From positions 42,974,462 through 43,038,461 of the forward strand of contig CM039464.1 of the NCBI GenBank assembly GCA_022414725.1: DNA of 64,000 nucleotides. Reading direction: 5' to 3'. Positions 43,803 to 55,990 of the stretch are shown piece by piece. A program made the translations under genes and the position numbers. This stretch comes from Microglena sp. YARC. Taxonomy: Eukaryota > Chlorophyta > Chlorophyceae > Chlamydomonadales > Chlamydomonadaceae. Under the pieces are notes generated by a model. The model saw only the letters and a list, made by a program, of their open reading frames with translations, was not told where the DNA came from and ran no database searches. Position 1 is the first letter of the stretch. Every line of letters begins with the position of its first letter.

Positions 43803-45555
43803 CTACGGTGGCAAGACCCAGCTGCTGTCAAGATTCACAATGGCCCTGTACTCGGGGCCAGCCGCCTCTGGATCCATCAAAAGCAAGCAGACTCGGTGTG
43901 ACCGGCCTTCGCAGCCGCCCCCAAGGCCCAGCTGTTGACAGAGTTCGCCCGGGCCCTGAACTCAATTCCAGCCACCGCTGGATCCATCAGCAGCTTGCAG
44001 ACATCTGCGTGACCTGCCTTGGCAGCCGCCCCAATGCCCTGCTGTCGCTAGAGTTCGCCCTGGCCCTGTACTCAAGTCCAGCCACCTCTGGATTCATGAG
44101 CAGCTTGCAGACATCTGCGTGACCTGCCTTGGCAGCCTCACACAAGGCCCAGCTGTCGCTAGCGTTTGCCAAGGCCCTGAACTCAAGTCCAGCCACCTCT
44201 GGATCCATCAGCAGCTTGCAGACATCTGCGTGACCTGCCTTGGCAGCCTCCCACAATGCCCAGCTGTCGCTAGAGTTCGCCCGGGCCCTGAACTTGAGTC
44301 CAGTCACCTCTGGATCCATCAGCAGCTTGCAGACATCTGCGTTACCTTCCTTTGCAGCCGCCCCCAAGGCCCTGCTGTCGCCAGAGTTAGCCCGGGTCCA
44401 GTACTCAAGTCCAGCCACCTCTGGATCCATCAGCAGCTTGCAGACATCTGCGTGACCTTCCTTTGCAGCCACCCACAAGGCCCTGCTGTTGCTAGAGTTT
44501 GCCCGGGCCCTGAACTTGAATCCAGCCACCTCTGGATCCATGAGCAGCTTGCAGACATGTGCGTGACCTTCCTTGGCAGCCCACCACAAGGCCCTGCTGT
44601 CGATAAAGTTGGCCCTGGCCCTGAACTTGAGTCCAGCCACCGCTGGATCCATCAGCAGCTTGCAGACATCTGCGTGACCTCCCTTGGCAGCCCACCACAA
44701 GGCACAGCTGTCGCCAGAGTTCGCCCGGGCCCTATACTCAAGTCCAGCCACATCTGGATCCATCAGCAGATTGCAGACATCTGCGTGACCTTCCTTTGCA
44801 GCCTCCCACAAGGCCCTGCTGGCGCTAGAGTTCGCCCTGGCCCTGAACTCAAGTCCAGCCACATCTGGATCCATCAGCAGCTTGCAGACATCTGCGTGAC
44901 CTTCCTTCGCAGCCTCCCACAAGGCCCTGCTGGCGCAGGAGTTCGCCCGGGCCCTGAACTCAAGTTCAGCCACCTCTGGATCCATCAGCAGCTTGCAGAC
45001 ATCTGCGTGACCTGCATTGGCCGCCACCCACAATGCCCTGTTGTCGCTAGAGTTCGCCCGGGCCCTGAACTCAAGTCCAGCCACCTCTGGATCCATCAGC
45101 AGCTTGCAGACATCTGCGTGACCTTCTTTGGCAGCCGCCCCCAAGGCCTTGCTGTCGCTAGAGTTCGCCAGGGCTCTGAACTCAAGTCCAGCCACCTCTG
45201 GATCCATCAGCAGCTTGCAGACATCTGCGTGACCTTCCTTTGCAGCCACATAGAGAAGCTTGTTTTCATTTTGGTTCGCCCTCAATTGTAGGCCCCCCTC
45301 AACCTGTACAAGAGGATTGGACACCAAGCATACTGCTAGAAGATCGGCGCGCCCCCCTTTCGCCATCATCTCTCCAACTCGCTGTGGTGGTTGGATCAGT
45401 CCGGTAAGGGGGCATCCAGAAAATCTTTTGTGCAGAGTTGTACACACTAATACAATCTTGGGGTTGGAAGAGAATAGGGCAATACGATCAAGAATGTCAT
45501 GGGGAAACGTTAGGAATAACGATGATCGCGTGTGCGAATGCATTTCGATGAACAT
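43803..45555 (-). pseudogene. F-box plus ankyrin-type repeat protein 4
   Basis: From ATG 45,555: F-box, linker and about 13 repeats. A one-base deletion near 44,028 (CCGCCCC against CCGCCCCC) shifts the frame in the last two repeats, giving a stop at 43,987; the family's usual end lies at 43,803. The repeats here are the most divergent of the six genes, including a D.WSNLLMDP-like variant at the fifth repeat. Confidence 0.75.
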
Positions 45556-45706
45556 GTGTGTACATGCATGCAAGCGCACAGGATGGTATAAATAAATAAT
45601 GAGTTGGGATAAACCCTATAAACCCTTGGTTGCACTTGCCTGGCGGTAGCTGTAGCGGTATCTGCAAGCGGTACAGAATGGGATTACGGCGGATTTTTTG
45701 AATTTT

Positions 45707-45949
45707 CTACTCTACCGAATTTAGAGCCTCATGAACGACTTGTACAGGCGGTTTCAAGATGGCTTTCGAAGCCCAACACTCATCTTCGATCGCTTCAACA
45801 CGAAGATAGTTTTCCACACAAGCGATGATCGCACGACGCAACGAATTCACGATGCACAAGTCGACGCCAGAAACTGAGAAGGACCCTCCGTCATCTCCGA
45901 TATTACCAGGTATGAAGTGATCCGTACAGACTGAGGGAGAAGGGATCAC
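45707..45949 (-). pseudogene. RPB3 N-terminus/DUF3431 C-terminus chimeric ORF
   Basis: An open frame of 80 codons. The first 50 match the RPB3 N terminus (SVSGVDLCIVNSLRRAII, with the canonical LRR). The rest match the last 33 residues of the DUF3431 protein. The join falls after AIIACVEN, where both parents have similar DNA (GTGGAAA / GCTGAAA-like), so a microhomology-type fusion is plausible. It is the cleanest example of the spacer chimera. Confidence 0.75.
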
Positions 45950-46102
45950 AGGAGCAGAACGTCTCCTAAACGAGATTTAGCTCTCCACGGAATTGCGATT
46001 CCGACCAGACCAGGTTCCGAAACCAGTCAAAATACCTCCGGGAGGCAGGAACAAATGTACTGGTGCAAATTGTCTTTCTTACATTAAGGAATTCAAGTTT
46101 CA

Positions 46103-46342
46103 TCAAGTTTTGTAACCGATCTTGTCAATACAACAGATATTGTCTTCAGGAGATTGACACAAAACATTCAAGGACACAGAAGTTACATCTTCAAAGTAGC
46201 CTGAAAAGTCAAAGTGCTGGCTCACATCGTGTGCATCAATAATAATTTTCAAAGCGTTTCCTGCCTCATAATCAAATATTTCTGCTACATCTGGAATTAT
46301 TGGGCACATGCAGCGATATTTTCGCTTGAGCAAACTGAACAC
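46103..46342 (-). pseudogene. transposase C-terminal remnant, ankyrin unit 5
   Basis: Same 79-codon frame as at 33,647-33,886, differing by a few bases. Confidence 0.8.
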
Positions 46343-46411
46343 ATTTCTGAAAAAATTGAGGAGAGTGGATAAATACTTGCTCTACGGTGGCAAGAAAGAA
46401 ACGTGTCTTGC

Positions 46412-47597
46412 CTAACACAAGACCCAGCTGCTGTCAAGTTTCACAATGGCCCTATACTCAAGTCCAGCCACTGCTGAATCCATCAGCAACTTGCAGACAT
46501 CTGCGTGACCTTCATTGGCAGCCTCCCCCAATGGCCCTATACTCAAGTCCAGCCACTGCTGGATCCATCAGCAACTTGCAGACATCTACGTGACCTTCAT
46601 TGGCAGCCTCCCACAATGCCCAGCTGTCGCTAGAGTTCGCCCGGGCCCTGAACTTGAGTCCAGCCACCGCTGGATCCATCAGCAGCTTGCAGACATCTGC
46701 GTGACCTTCCTTTGCAGCCGCCCCCAAGGCCCTGCTGTCGCTAGTGTTTGCCAGGGCCCTGAACTTGAGTTCAGCCACCTCTGGATCCATCAGCAGCTTG
46801 CAGACATCTGCGTGACCTTCCTTTGCAGCCGCCCACAAGCCCCTGCTGTCGCTAAAGTTCGCCCGGGCCCTGAACTTGAGTCCAGCCACCGCTGGATCCA
46901 TCAGCAGCTTGCAGACATCTGCGTGACCTTCCTTGGCAGCCGCCCCCAAGGCCCTGCTGTCGTTAGAGTTCGCCCTGGCCCTGAACTCAAGTCCAGCCAC
47001 CGCTGGATCCATGAGCAGCTTGCAGACATCTGCGTGACCTTCATAGGCAGCCTCACTCAAGAACCAGCTGTTGACAGAGTTCGCCCGGGCCCTGAACTCA
47101 AGTCCAGCCACCGCTGGATCCATCAGCAGCTTGCAGACATCTGCGTGACCTTCATTGGCAGCCGCCCACAATGCCCAGCTGTCGCCAGAGTTCGCCCTGG
47201 CCCTGAACTCAAGTCCAGCCACCGCTGGATCCATCAGCAGCTTGCAGACATCTGCATGACCTTCATAGGCAGCCACATGGAGAAGCTTGTTTTCATTTTG
47301 GTTCGCCCTCAATTGTAGGGCCCCCTTAACCTGTACAAGAGGATTGGACACCAAGCATACTGCTAGAAGGTCGGCGCGCCCCCCTTTCGCCATCTTCTCT
47401 CCAACTCGCTGTGGTGGTTGGATCAGTCCGGTAAGGGGCCATCCAGAAAATCTGTTGTGCAGAGTTTTACAAACTAATACAATCTTGGGGTTGGAAGAGA
47501 ATAGGGCAATACGATCAAGAATGTCATGGGGAAACGTTAGGAATAACGATGATCGCGTGTGCGAATGCATGGTCGATGAACATGTGTGTACATGCAT
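46412..47597 (-). pseudogene. F-box plus ankyrin-type repeat protein 5
   Basis: From ATG 47,597 (or 47,570): F-box, linker and about 7 repeats, the shortest member. The final-repeat frameshift is the same as in gene 1, giving a TGA at 46,512 instead of the family end near 46,412. It is otherwise uninterrupted and could still make a functional protein of about 360 residues. Confidence 0.75.
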
Positions 47598-47739
47598 GCA
47601 AGCGCACAGGATGGTATAAATAAATAGTGAGTTGGGATAAAACCTATAAACCCTTGGTTGCACTTGCCTGGCGGTAGCTGTAGCGGTAGCGGTAGCGGTA
47701 TCTGCAATCAGTACAGAATGGGATTACGGCGGATTTTTT

Positions 47740-47955
47740 GTACTGAATTTAGAGCCTCATGAACGACTTGTACAGGCGGTTTCAAGATGGCTTTCGAAGC
47801 CCAACACTCATCTTCGATCGCTTCAACACGAAGATAGTTTTCCACACAAGCGATGATCGCACGACCCTCCGTCATATCCGATATTACCAGGTATGAAGTG
47901 ATCCGTACAGACTGAGGGAGAAGGGATCACAGGAGCCAGAACGTCTCCTACACTA
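47740..47955 (-). pseudogene. spacer with RPB3 and DUF3431 scraps
   Basis: Fourth copy of the spacer chimera, upstream of ankyrin gene 5, followed by a worn GGGCGTTCC-family MITE to about 48,040. Confidence 0.7.
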
Positions 47956-48093
47956 GATTTAGCTCTCCGCGGAATTGCGATTCCGACCAGACCGGGCTCC
48001 GAAACCAGTCAAAATACCTCCGGGAGGAAGGAACAAATGTACTGGTGCAAATTGTCTTTCTTACATTAAGGAATTCAAGTTTCATCAAGTTTT

Positions 48094-48256
48094 GTAACCG
48101 ATCTTGTCAATACAACAGATATTGTCTTCAGGAGATTGACACAAAACGTGAGCATCAATAATCATTTTCAAAGAGTTCCTGCCTCATAATCAAATATTTC
48201 TGCTACATCTGGAATTATTGGGTACACGCAGCGATATTTTCGCTTGAGCAAACTGA
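48094..48256 (-). pseudogene. transposase C-terminal remnant, ankyrin unit 6
   Basis: Same deleted form as units 2 and 3. Confidence 0.75.
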
Positions 48257-48299
48257 ACACATTGCTGAAAAGTTTGAGGAGAGTGGATAAATACTTGCT

Positions 48300-51200
48300 C
48301 TACGGTGGCAAGACCCAGCTGCTGTCAAGATTCACAATGGCCCTGTACTCGGGGCCAGCCGCCTCTGGATCCATCAAAAGCGAGCAGACATCGGCGTGAC
48401 CGGCCTTTGCAGCCGCCCCCAATGCCCTGCTGTTGACAGAGTTCGCCCGGGCCCTATACACAAGTCCAGCCACCGCTGGATCCATCAGCAGCTTGCAGAC
48501 ATCTGCGTGACCTTCCTTTGCAGCCGCCCCCAAGGCCCTGCTGTCGCTAGAGTTCGCCCTTGCCCTGTACTTGAGTCCAGCCACCTCTGGATCCATCAGC
48601 AGCTTGCAGACATCTGCGTGACCTTCATTTGCAGCCTCACACAAGGCCCTGCTGTCGCTATAGTTCGCCAGGGCCCTGTACTCGGGGCCAGCCGCCTCTG
48701 GATCCATCAGCAGCTTGCAGACATCGGCGTGACCGGCCTTGGCAGACGCCCACAAGGCCATGCTGTTGATATTGATCGCCCTGCCCCTGTACTCAAGTCC
48801 AGCCACCTCTGGATCCATCAGCAGCTTGCAGACATCTGCGTGACCTTCCTTTGCAGCCGCCCACAAGGCCCTGCTGTCGTTAGAGTTCGCCAGGGCCCTG
48901 AACTTAAGTCCAGCCACCGATGGATCCATCAGCAGCTTGCAGACATCTGCGTGACCATCTTTGGCCGCCGACCCCAAGGCCCTGCTGTCTCTAGAGTTCG
49001 CCCGGGCCCTATACTCAAGTCCAGCCACCTCTGGATCCATGAGCAGCTTGCAGACATCTGCGTGACCTTCTTTGGCAGCCGCCCACAAGACCCAGCTGTC
49101 TCTAGTGTTCGCCCGGGCCCTATACTCAAGTCCAGCCACCTCTGGATCCATCGCAGCTTGCAGACATCTGCGTGACCTTCCTTTGCAGCCGCCCCCAAGG
49201 CCCTGCTGTCGTTAGAGTTCGCCCTGGCCCTGAACTCAAGTCCAGCCACCTCTGGATCCATCAGCAGCTTGCAGACATCTGCGTGACCTTCTTTGGCAGC
49301 CGCCCCAAAGGCCCTGCTGTCGCTATAGTTCGCCAGGGCCCTATACTCAAGTCCAGCCACCGCTGGATCCATGAGCAGTTTGCATACTTCTGCGTGACCT
49401 TCTTTTGCAGCCTCACACAATGCCCTGCTGTCTCTAGAGTTCGCCAGGGCCCTGAACTCAATTCCAGCCACCTCTGGATCCATCAGCAGCTTGCAGACAT
49501 CTTCGTGACCGGCCTTGGCAGCCGCCCACAAAACCCAGCTGTCGCTAGTGTTCGCCCGGACCCAATACTCAAGTCCAGCCACCTCTGGATCCATCAGCAG
49601 CTTGCAGACATCTGCGTGACCTGCCTTGGCAGCCAGCCACAATGCCCAGCTGTAGCTAGAGTTCGCCAGGGCCCTGAACTCAAGTCCAGCCACCTCTAGA
49701 TCCATCAGCAGCTTGCAGACATCTGAGTGACCTGCCTTGGCCGCCGCCCACAAGGCCCTGCTGTCGCTAGAATTCGCCCGGGCCCTATACTCAATTCCAG
49801 CCACCTCTGGATCCATGAGCAGCTTGCAGACATCTGCGTGACCTTCCTTTGCAGCCGCCCACAAGGCCCTGTTGTCACTAGAGTTCGCCCGGGCCCTGAA
49901 CTCAAGTCCAGCCACCGCTGGATCCATCAACAGCTTGCAGACATCTGCGTGACCTTCCTTTGCAGCCTCACGCAAGGCCCAGCTGTCGCTAGAGTTCGCC
50001 AGGGCCCTGAACTCAATTCCAGCCACCTCTGGATCCATCAGCAGCTTGCAGACATCTGCGTGACCTGCCTTGGCAGCCAGCCACAATGCCCAGCTGTCGA
50101 TAGAGTTCGCCCTGGCCCTGAACTCAAGTCCAGCCACCTCTGGATCCATCAGCAGCTTGCAGACATCTGCGTGACCTTCTTTGGCAGCCGCCCCCAAGGC
50201 CCTGCTGTCGCTATAGTTCGCCAGGGCCCTATACTCAAGTCCAGCCACCGCTGGATCCATGAGCAGTTTGCATACTTCTGCGTGACCTTCTTTTGCAGCC
50301 TCACACAATGCCCTGCTGTCTCTAGAGTTCGCCAGGGCCCTAAACTCAATTCCAGCCACCTCTGGATCCATCAGCAGCTTGCAGACATCTGCGTGACCTG
50401 CCTTGGCAGCCGCCCACAAGACCCAGCTGTCGCTAGTGTTCGCCCGGACCCAATACTCAAGTCCAGCCACCTCTGGATCCATCAGCAGCTTGCAGACATC
50501 TGCGTGACCTGCCTTGGCAGCCAGCCACAATGCCCAGCTGTAGCTAGAGTTCGCCAGGGCCCTGAACTCAAGTCCAGCCACCTCTAGATCCATCAGCAGC
50601 TTGCAGACATCTGAGTGACCTGCCTTGGCCGCCGCCCACAAGGCCCTGCTGTCGCTAGAGTTCGCCCGGGCCCTATACTCAATTCCAGCCACCTCTGGAT
50701 CCATGAGCAGCTTGCAGATATCTGCGTGACCTTCCTTTGCAGCCGCCCACAAGGCCCTGTTGTCGCTAGAGTTCGCCCGGGCCCTGAACTCAAGTCCAGC
50801 CACCTCTGGATCCATCAGCAGCTTGCAGACATCTGCGTGACCTTCCTTTGCATCCTCACGCAAGGCCCAGCTGTCGCTAGAGTTCGCCAGGGCCCTGAAC
50901 TCAATTCCAGCCACCTCTGGATCCATCAGCAGCTTGCAGACATCTGCGTGACCTGCCTTGGCAGCCAGCCACAATGCCCAGTTGTCGATAGAGTTCGCCC
51001 TGGCCCTGAACTGAACTCCAGCCACCTCTGGATCCATCAGCAGCTTGCAGACATCTGCTTGACCTTCCTTGGTAGCCACCCACAATGCCCTGCTGTCGCT
51101 AGAGTTCGCCCGGGCCCTATACTCAAGTCCAGCCACCGCTGGATCCATCAGCAGCTTGCAGACATCTTCGTGACCTTCCTTTGCAGCTGCCCCCAAGGCC

Positions 51201-53839
51201 CGGCTGGCGCTAGAGTTCGCCCGGGCCCTGAACTCAAGTCCAGCCACCGATGGATCCATCAGCAGCTTGCATACATCTGCGTGACCTTCCTTGGCAGACG
51301 CCCCAGAGGCCCTGCTGTTGATATTGTTCGCCCTGGCCCTGTACTTGAGTCCAGCCACCGCTGGATCCATCAGCAGCTTGCAGACATCTGCGTGACCTGC
51401 CTTGGCAGCCGCCCACAAGGCCATGCTGTCGCTAGAGTTCGCCAGGGCCCTGAACTCAAGTCCAGCCGCCTCTGGATCCATCAGCAGCTTGCAGACATCT
51501 GCGTGACCTGCCTTGGCAGCCGCCCACAAGGCCATGCTGTCGCTAGAGTTCGCCAGGGCCCTGAACTCAAGTCCAGCCACCGCTAGATCCATAAAAAGCA
51601 AGCAGACATCTGCGTGACCTGCCTTGGCAGCCGCCCACAAGGCCCTGCTGTCGCTAGAGTTTGCCAGGGCCCTGAACTCAAGTCCAGCCACCGCTGGATC
51701 CATCAGCAGCTTGCAGACATCTGCGTGACCTGCCTTGGCAGACGCCCCAAAGGCCCTGCTGTTGATATTGTTCGCCCTGGCCCTGTACTTGAGTCCAGCC
51801 ACCGCTGGATCCATCAGCAGCTTGCAGACATCTGCGTGACCTGCCTTGGCAGACGCCCCCAAGGCCCTGCTGTTGATATTGTTCGCCCTGGCCCTGTACT
51901 TGAGTCCAGCCACTGCTGGATCCATCAGCAGCTTACAGACATCTGCGTGACCTGCCTTGGCAGCCGCCCAAAAGGCCCTGCTGTTGATATGGTTCGCCAG
52001 GGCCCTGTACTCAAGTCCAGCCACCTCTGGATCCATGAGCAGCTTGCAGACATCTGCGTGACCTTTCGTTGCAGCCGCCCACAAGGCCCAGCTGTTGATA
52101 GAGTTCGCCTGGGCCCTGTACTCAAGTCCAGCCACCTCTGGATCCATGAGCAGCTTGCAGACATCTGCGTGACCTGCCTGTGCAGCCACCCACAAGGCCC
52201 TGCTTTCGCTAGAGTTCGCCAGGGCTCTGAACTCAATTCCAGCCACCGCTGGATCCATCAGCAGCTTGCAGACATCTGCGTGACCTTCCTTTGCAGCCTC
52301 ACGCAAGGCCCAGCTGTCGCTAGAGTTCGCCCGGGCCCTGAACTCAATTCCAGCCACCGCTGGATCCATCAGCAGCTTGCAGACATCTGCGTGACCTGCC
52401 GTGGCAGCCGCCCACAAGGCCCTCCTGTTGATATGGTTCGCCCGGGCCCTGAACTCAATTCCAGCCACCTCTGGATCCATCAGCAGCTTGCAGACATCTG
52501 CATGACCTTCCTTTGCAGCCAGCGCCATGCTGTCGCTAGAGTTCGCCGGGGCCCTGAACTCAAGTCCAGCCACCTCTGGATCCAACAGCAGCTTGCATAC
52601 ATCTGAGTGACCTTCCTTTGAAGCCAGCCACAATGCCCAGCTGTCGCTAGAATTCGCCCGGGCCCTGAACTCAATTTCAGCCACCGCTGGATCCATGAGC
52701 AGCTTGCAGACATCTGCGTGACCTTCCTTTGCAGCCTCACGCAAGGCCCAGCTGTTGACAGAGTTCGCCCTGGCCCTGTACTCAAGTCCAGCCACCTCTG
52801 GATCCATCAGCAGCTTGCAGACATCTGCATGACCTTCCTTGGAAGCCAAAGACAATGCCCAGCTGTCTCTAGAGTTCGCCATGGCCCTGAACTCAATTCC
52901 AGCCACTGCTGGAACCATCAGCAGCTTGCAGACATATGCGTGACATTCCCGTGCAGCCACCCACAAGGCCCTGCTTTCGCTAGAGTTCGCCAGGGCCCTG
53001 AACTCAATTCCAGCCACCGCTGGATCCATCAGCAGCTTGCAGACATCTGCGTGACCTTCCTTTGCAGCCAGCCACAATTCCATGTTGTCGCTAGAGTTTG
53101 CCTGGGCCCTGAACTCAAGTCCAGCCACATCTGGATCCATCAGCAGCTTGCAGACATCTGCGTGACCGTCCTTCGCAGCCGCCCACAAGGCCCTGCTGTC
53201 GGTAGAGTTCGCCCGGACCCTGAACTCAATTCCAGCCACCTCTGGATCCATCAGCAGCTTGCAGACATCTTCGTGACCTTCCTTTGCAGCCACCCACAAG
53301 GCCCTGCTGTCGCTAGAGTTTGCCAGGGCTCTGAACTCAAGTCCAGCCACCTCTGGATCCATGAGCAGCTTGCAGACATCTGCGTGACCTTCCTTTGCAG
53401 CCGCCCACAATGCCCAGCTGTCGCTAGAGTTTGCCAGGGCTCTGAACTCAAGTCCAGCCACCTCTGGATCCATCAGCAGCTTGCAGACATCTGCGTGACC
53501 TTCCTTGGCAGCCACATAGAGAAGCTTGTTTTCATTTTGGTTCGCCCTCAATTGTAGGGCCCCCTTAACCTGTACAAGAGGATTGGACACCAAGCATACT
53601 GCTAGAAGGTCGGCGCGCCCCCCTTTCGCCATCATCTCTCCAACTCGCTGTGGTGGTTGGATCAGTCCGGTAAGGGGCCATCCAGAAAATCTGTTGTGCA
53701 GAGTTTTACACTCTAATACAATCTTGGGGTTGGAAGAGAATAGGGCAATACGATCAAGAATGTCATGGGGAAACGTTAGGAATGGAAACGATGATCGCGT
53801 GTGCGACTGCATGTTCGATGTACATGTGTGTACATGCAT
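48300..53839 (-). pseudogene. F-box plus ankyrin-type repeat protein 6 (giant)
   Basis: From ATG 53,839: F-box, linker and about 47 repeats of 37 residues over 5.2 kb, ending LDSSWVLPP and TAG. A two-base deletion near 49,151 (GATCCATCGCAGC against GATCCATCAGCAGC) shifts the frame for the last eight repeats. An eight-repeat block (888 bp) is present twice in tandem (about 49,170-50,060 and 50,060-50,950). Several repeats use VNSWAL, INSRAL or SESRAL variants at the same positions. One lesion in about 1,850 codons means it was intact until recently, or is a read error. Confidence 0.8.
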
Positions 53840-53973
53840 GCAAGCGCACAGGATGGTATAAATAAATAATGAGTTGGGATAAACCCTATAAACCCTTGGT
53901 TGCACTTGCCTGGCGGTATCTGCAAGCGGTACAGAATGGGTGTTCCTGCCTCACTGCGGATTTTTTGAATTTT

Positions 53974-55152
53974 CTACTCTACTGAATTTAGATCCTCAGG
54001 CGGTTTCAAGATGGCTTTCGAAGCCCAACACTCATCCTCGATCGCTTCAACACGAAGATAGTTTTCAGCGGCCCGCACAAAATCAACGTTGCCTTCCAAT
54101 TGGGCAATATTGTTCCGATCGGTTGCGAATTTGATTTGCTTTTCCCTCTCCTGCTCCAACTGTTGTATTCTGCGTTCAAGTACTTCTTTCTTGTGCATGA
54201 AATGGTAATTGATGTATCCAATCTCCTTTTTAAGCTTTTCATCGTAGTCGACAGCGCCATCATCTTTTAATGGTATTCGTTTGATGCTACGACGCAAGTA
54301 ATGAGGAGGAGGAGCAGCTGTTACAGCTACAGTAGCGGAGTGATCGTTCATGTTTGAAACAATGCTTATTCCATTGCATTTTGTTTTTATACCAAAACCG
54401 CTCATCTCCCAAGCATTGATCTCGTCAGCACGCAATTTATGATGAAGGGACGTCCACCAAGACAATGGCTTTTCTTGAGAAAGGCGCACGGCGTCCACAA
54501 GGTACTGCGCCCCCGCAGCGAACACATAACTGTCCACCTTACATTCGCATCCGAAGGCCTCAACCCAAACCCGCTCAAGGTCCAGACGTTGAGGGTGCGA
54601 GAGCCCTCTCCACATGACACGCGACTCGCTCATCAGGTTGCAAAACAATGGCTCAGGGTTCGATGCCATTGGATGAGCGGTAGGCGCAAGCAATGCCACA
54701 AGCTTTGATGAAAACACATCTAGATTCCTCTCCCTGCCGCCATGCGGCGTCCCAAAATGGTCCCAAGGATCACCCTGCAAGAAGGCCACACGGTTCACAG
54801 GCATGTCGCCAGCACGCAAACGCGCCACCGTGTAATGCAACCACGTATCTGCCTCACGACCCACATTATCCAGATGCTCGAAAAAGACATCGACATCACT
54901 ACACTTTGTACCCAAGACATCGAACAAACGTTGCTTTGCATCTTCGGCAGTACTACCCTTGTGGAACACGAATATCCGGTACCGCTCGCCTGCAGGACGC
55001 TCCAAAAACGCAAAAGCAAGCGCGGATACCCATCGTTCCACCCCCGGTTCGTTGTACCAAGCAACCACAACGTCTGAGACCGAGCGAGAAGATGACGATG
55101 ATAGCATGTCTTTCATTTCCATGGGAAATGTGTTCGTAATATTATATCTCAT
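53974..55152 (-). CDS. DUF3431-family protein with coiled-coil tail
   Basis: 392 residues from ATG 55,152. The N-terminal 230 residues have DVVVAWYNEPGVERW, DNVGREADTWLHYTVARL and VAFLQGDPWDHFG, which match the DUF3431 family (thought to be glycosyltransferase-like; activity unproven). The C-terminal 110 residues form a Lys/Glu-rich coiled coil (LERRIQQLEQEREKQIKF) and end in the segment copied into the ankyrin spacers. A second fragment (GDPWDHFG to LMSES region) lies at 60,358-60,510. The frame is intact, so it is probably the source of all copies. Confidence 0.75.
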   Translation of the reverse strand: MRYNITNTFPMEMKDMLSSSSSRSVSDVVVAWYNEPGVERWVSALAFAFLERPAGERYRIFVFHKGSTAEDAKQRLFDVLGTKCSDVDVFFEHLDNVGREADTWLHYTVARLRAGDMPVNRVAFLQGDPWDHFGTPHGGRERNLDVFSSKLVALLAPTAHPMASNPEPLFCNLMSESRVMWRGLSHPQRLDLERVWVEAFGCECKVDSYVFAAGAQYLVDAVRLSQEKPLSWWTSLHHKLRADEINAWEMSGFGIKTKCNGISIVSNMNDHSATVAVTAAPPPHYLRRSIKRIPLKDDGAVDYDEKLKKEIGYINYHFMHKKEVLERRIQQLEQEREKQIKFATDRNNIAQLEGNVDFVRAAENYLRVEAIEDECWASKAILKPPEDLNSVE

Positions 55153-55248
55153 TACTTTTCACATGTCGCACACCGAACGCCCCACAAAAACAAACGAAAA
55201 AGTGGTCGACGGCAAGAATGTCTGAATATTCGGAGCTACAAAAAATTA

Positions 55249-55413
55249 ATGGGCGTTCCTTCCTCCCGGCGGATTTTTTTAAATTTCTACTCAGAATTTA
55301 GAGCATCCGGAACGACTCGCTAGCTTGAGATATCAGCACCGAGGAATCACAAATCCGCTCCAGACCATGTTTCGCAACCAGTCAAAATCGGCCGGGATGC
55401 AGGAACACCCATT
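55249..55413. mobile_element. GGGCGTTCC-family MITE, clean copy 1
   Basis: About 165 bp beginning ATGGGCGTTCCTTCCTCCCG and ending with the near reverse complement GGGATGCAGGAACACCCATT. It is almost identical, in inverted orientation, to 58,347-58,511. No coding capacity. Worn relatives occur near 5,538, 33,430, 57,822 and in every ankyrin spacer. Confidence 0.7.
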
Positions 55414-55494
55414 GTATGCTGCACAAGCTGATAAAGGCAATTGTTGCAAGCGCATACAGCTAGGGACATTTGAAAGTGGGACACCTTGTCGTAC

Positions 55495-55958
55495 ATGAGC
55501 AGTGACACAAAAACGATGTACAACGCTTCCCAGGGAGGAGCCAATCATGAGGCTTCCACCAATCTTCAGTTGCGCAAGTTTAACATGGCTTCGATTGGAA
55601 GCAACAATATCGTCGTGATGATTGGCAAACGCGACACCGGGAAATCCGTGTTGTTGAAGGACTTGTTGTACCACCACCGCGACGTGACGCGCCTACAGGG
55701 ACCATGATCTCGCCCACCGAACATGTCGGAAACATGTTTCCAACCATGTTCATTCATGATGAATTTAAACACGACATCCTCAAGGGCCAGAAGAAGATTG
55801 TCAAGTTGTCGCACACGCAACCTGGTATCAACCCTCGCGCCTTTTTCATACTTGATCAATGCATGTACGATGAAAGCTGGTCCAATGACCAGTATCGACA
55901 TCGTTTCCTCAGTTTTCGTGTGGACGTGCGAGTGAGTTCCCTGTTCTTCCATGCGGTG
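55495..55958 (+). pseudogene. A32-type DNA packaging ATPase, truncated
   Basis: From ATG 55,495: VVMIGKRDTGKSVLLKDLL (Walker A) and, after a one-base shift near 55,700, MISPTEHVGNMFPTMFIHDE and AFFILDQCMYDESW (Walker B region). This is the FtsK/HerA-type ATPase that packages DNA in giant-virus particles. Only about 150 of the usual 250-300 residues are present. The 3' side is lost at the boundary motif (55,960), whose translation CPTLFENNC replaces the rest. TIRs lie directly on both sides of the fragment. Confidence 0.75.
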
Positions 55959-55959
55959 T

Positions 55960-55986
55960 GTCCCACTTTATTTGAGAACAACTGTA
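55960..55986 (+). repeat. gene-boundary motif
   Basis: GTCCCACTTTATTTGAGAAC followed by AACTGTA, on the plus strand between the ATPase fragment and the gene that follows. It marks the 3' border of the captured ATPase piece. Confidence 0.6.
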
Positions 55987-55990
55987 CAGT

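Noticed and set aside
33956..53500. CRISPR-like array, because of regular repeats.
   Set aside because: The 111-bp units are contiguous coding repeats with no constant-repeat/variable-spacer layout and no Cas genes. The only CRISPR-related homologue is Fanzor within transposons.
34059..53557. Long plus-strand ORFs opposite the ankyrin genes (for example 40,080-41,462), themselves built of 37-residue repeats.
   Set aside because: They are produced by the 111-bp period of the minus-strand coding repeats. They lack an F-box or other domain, break at family-specific indels, and their composition (many CSRPQGPAV) is that of an antisense frame.
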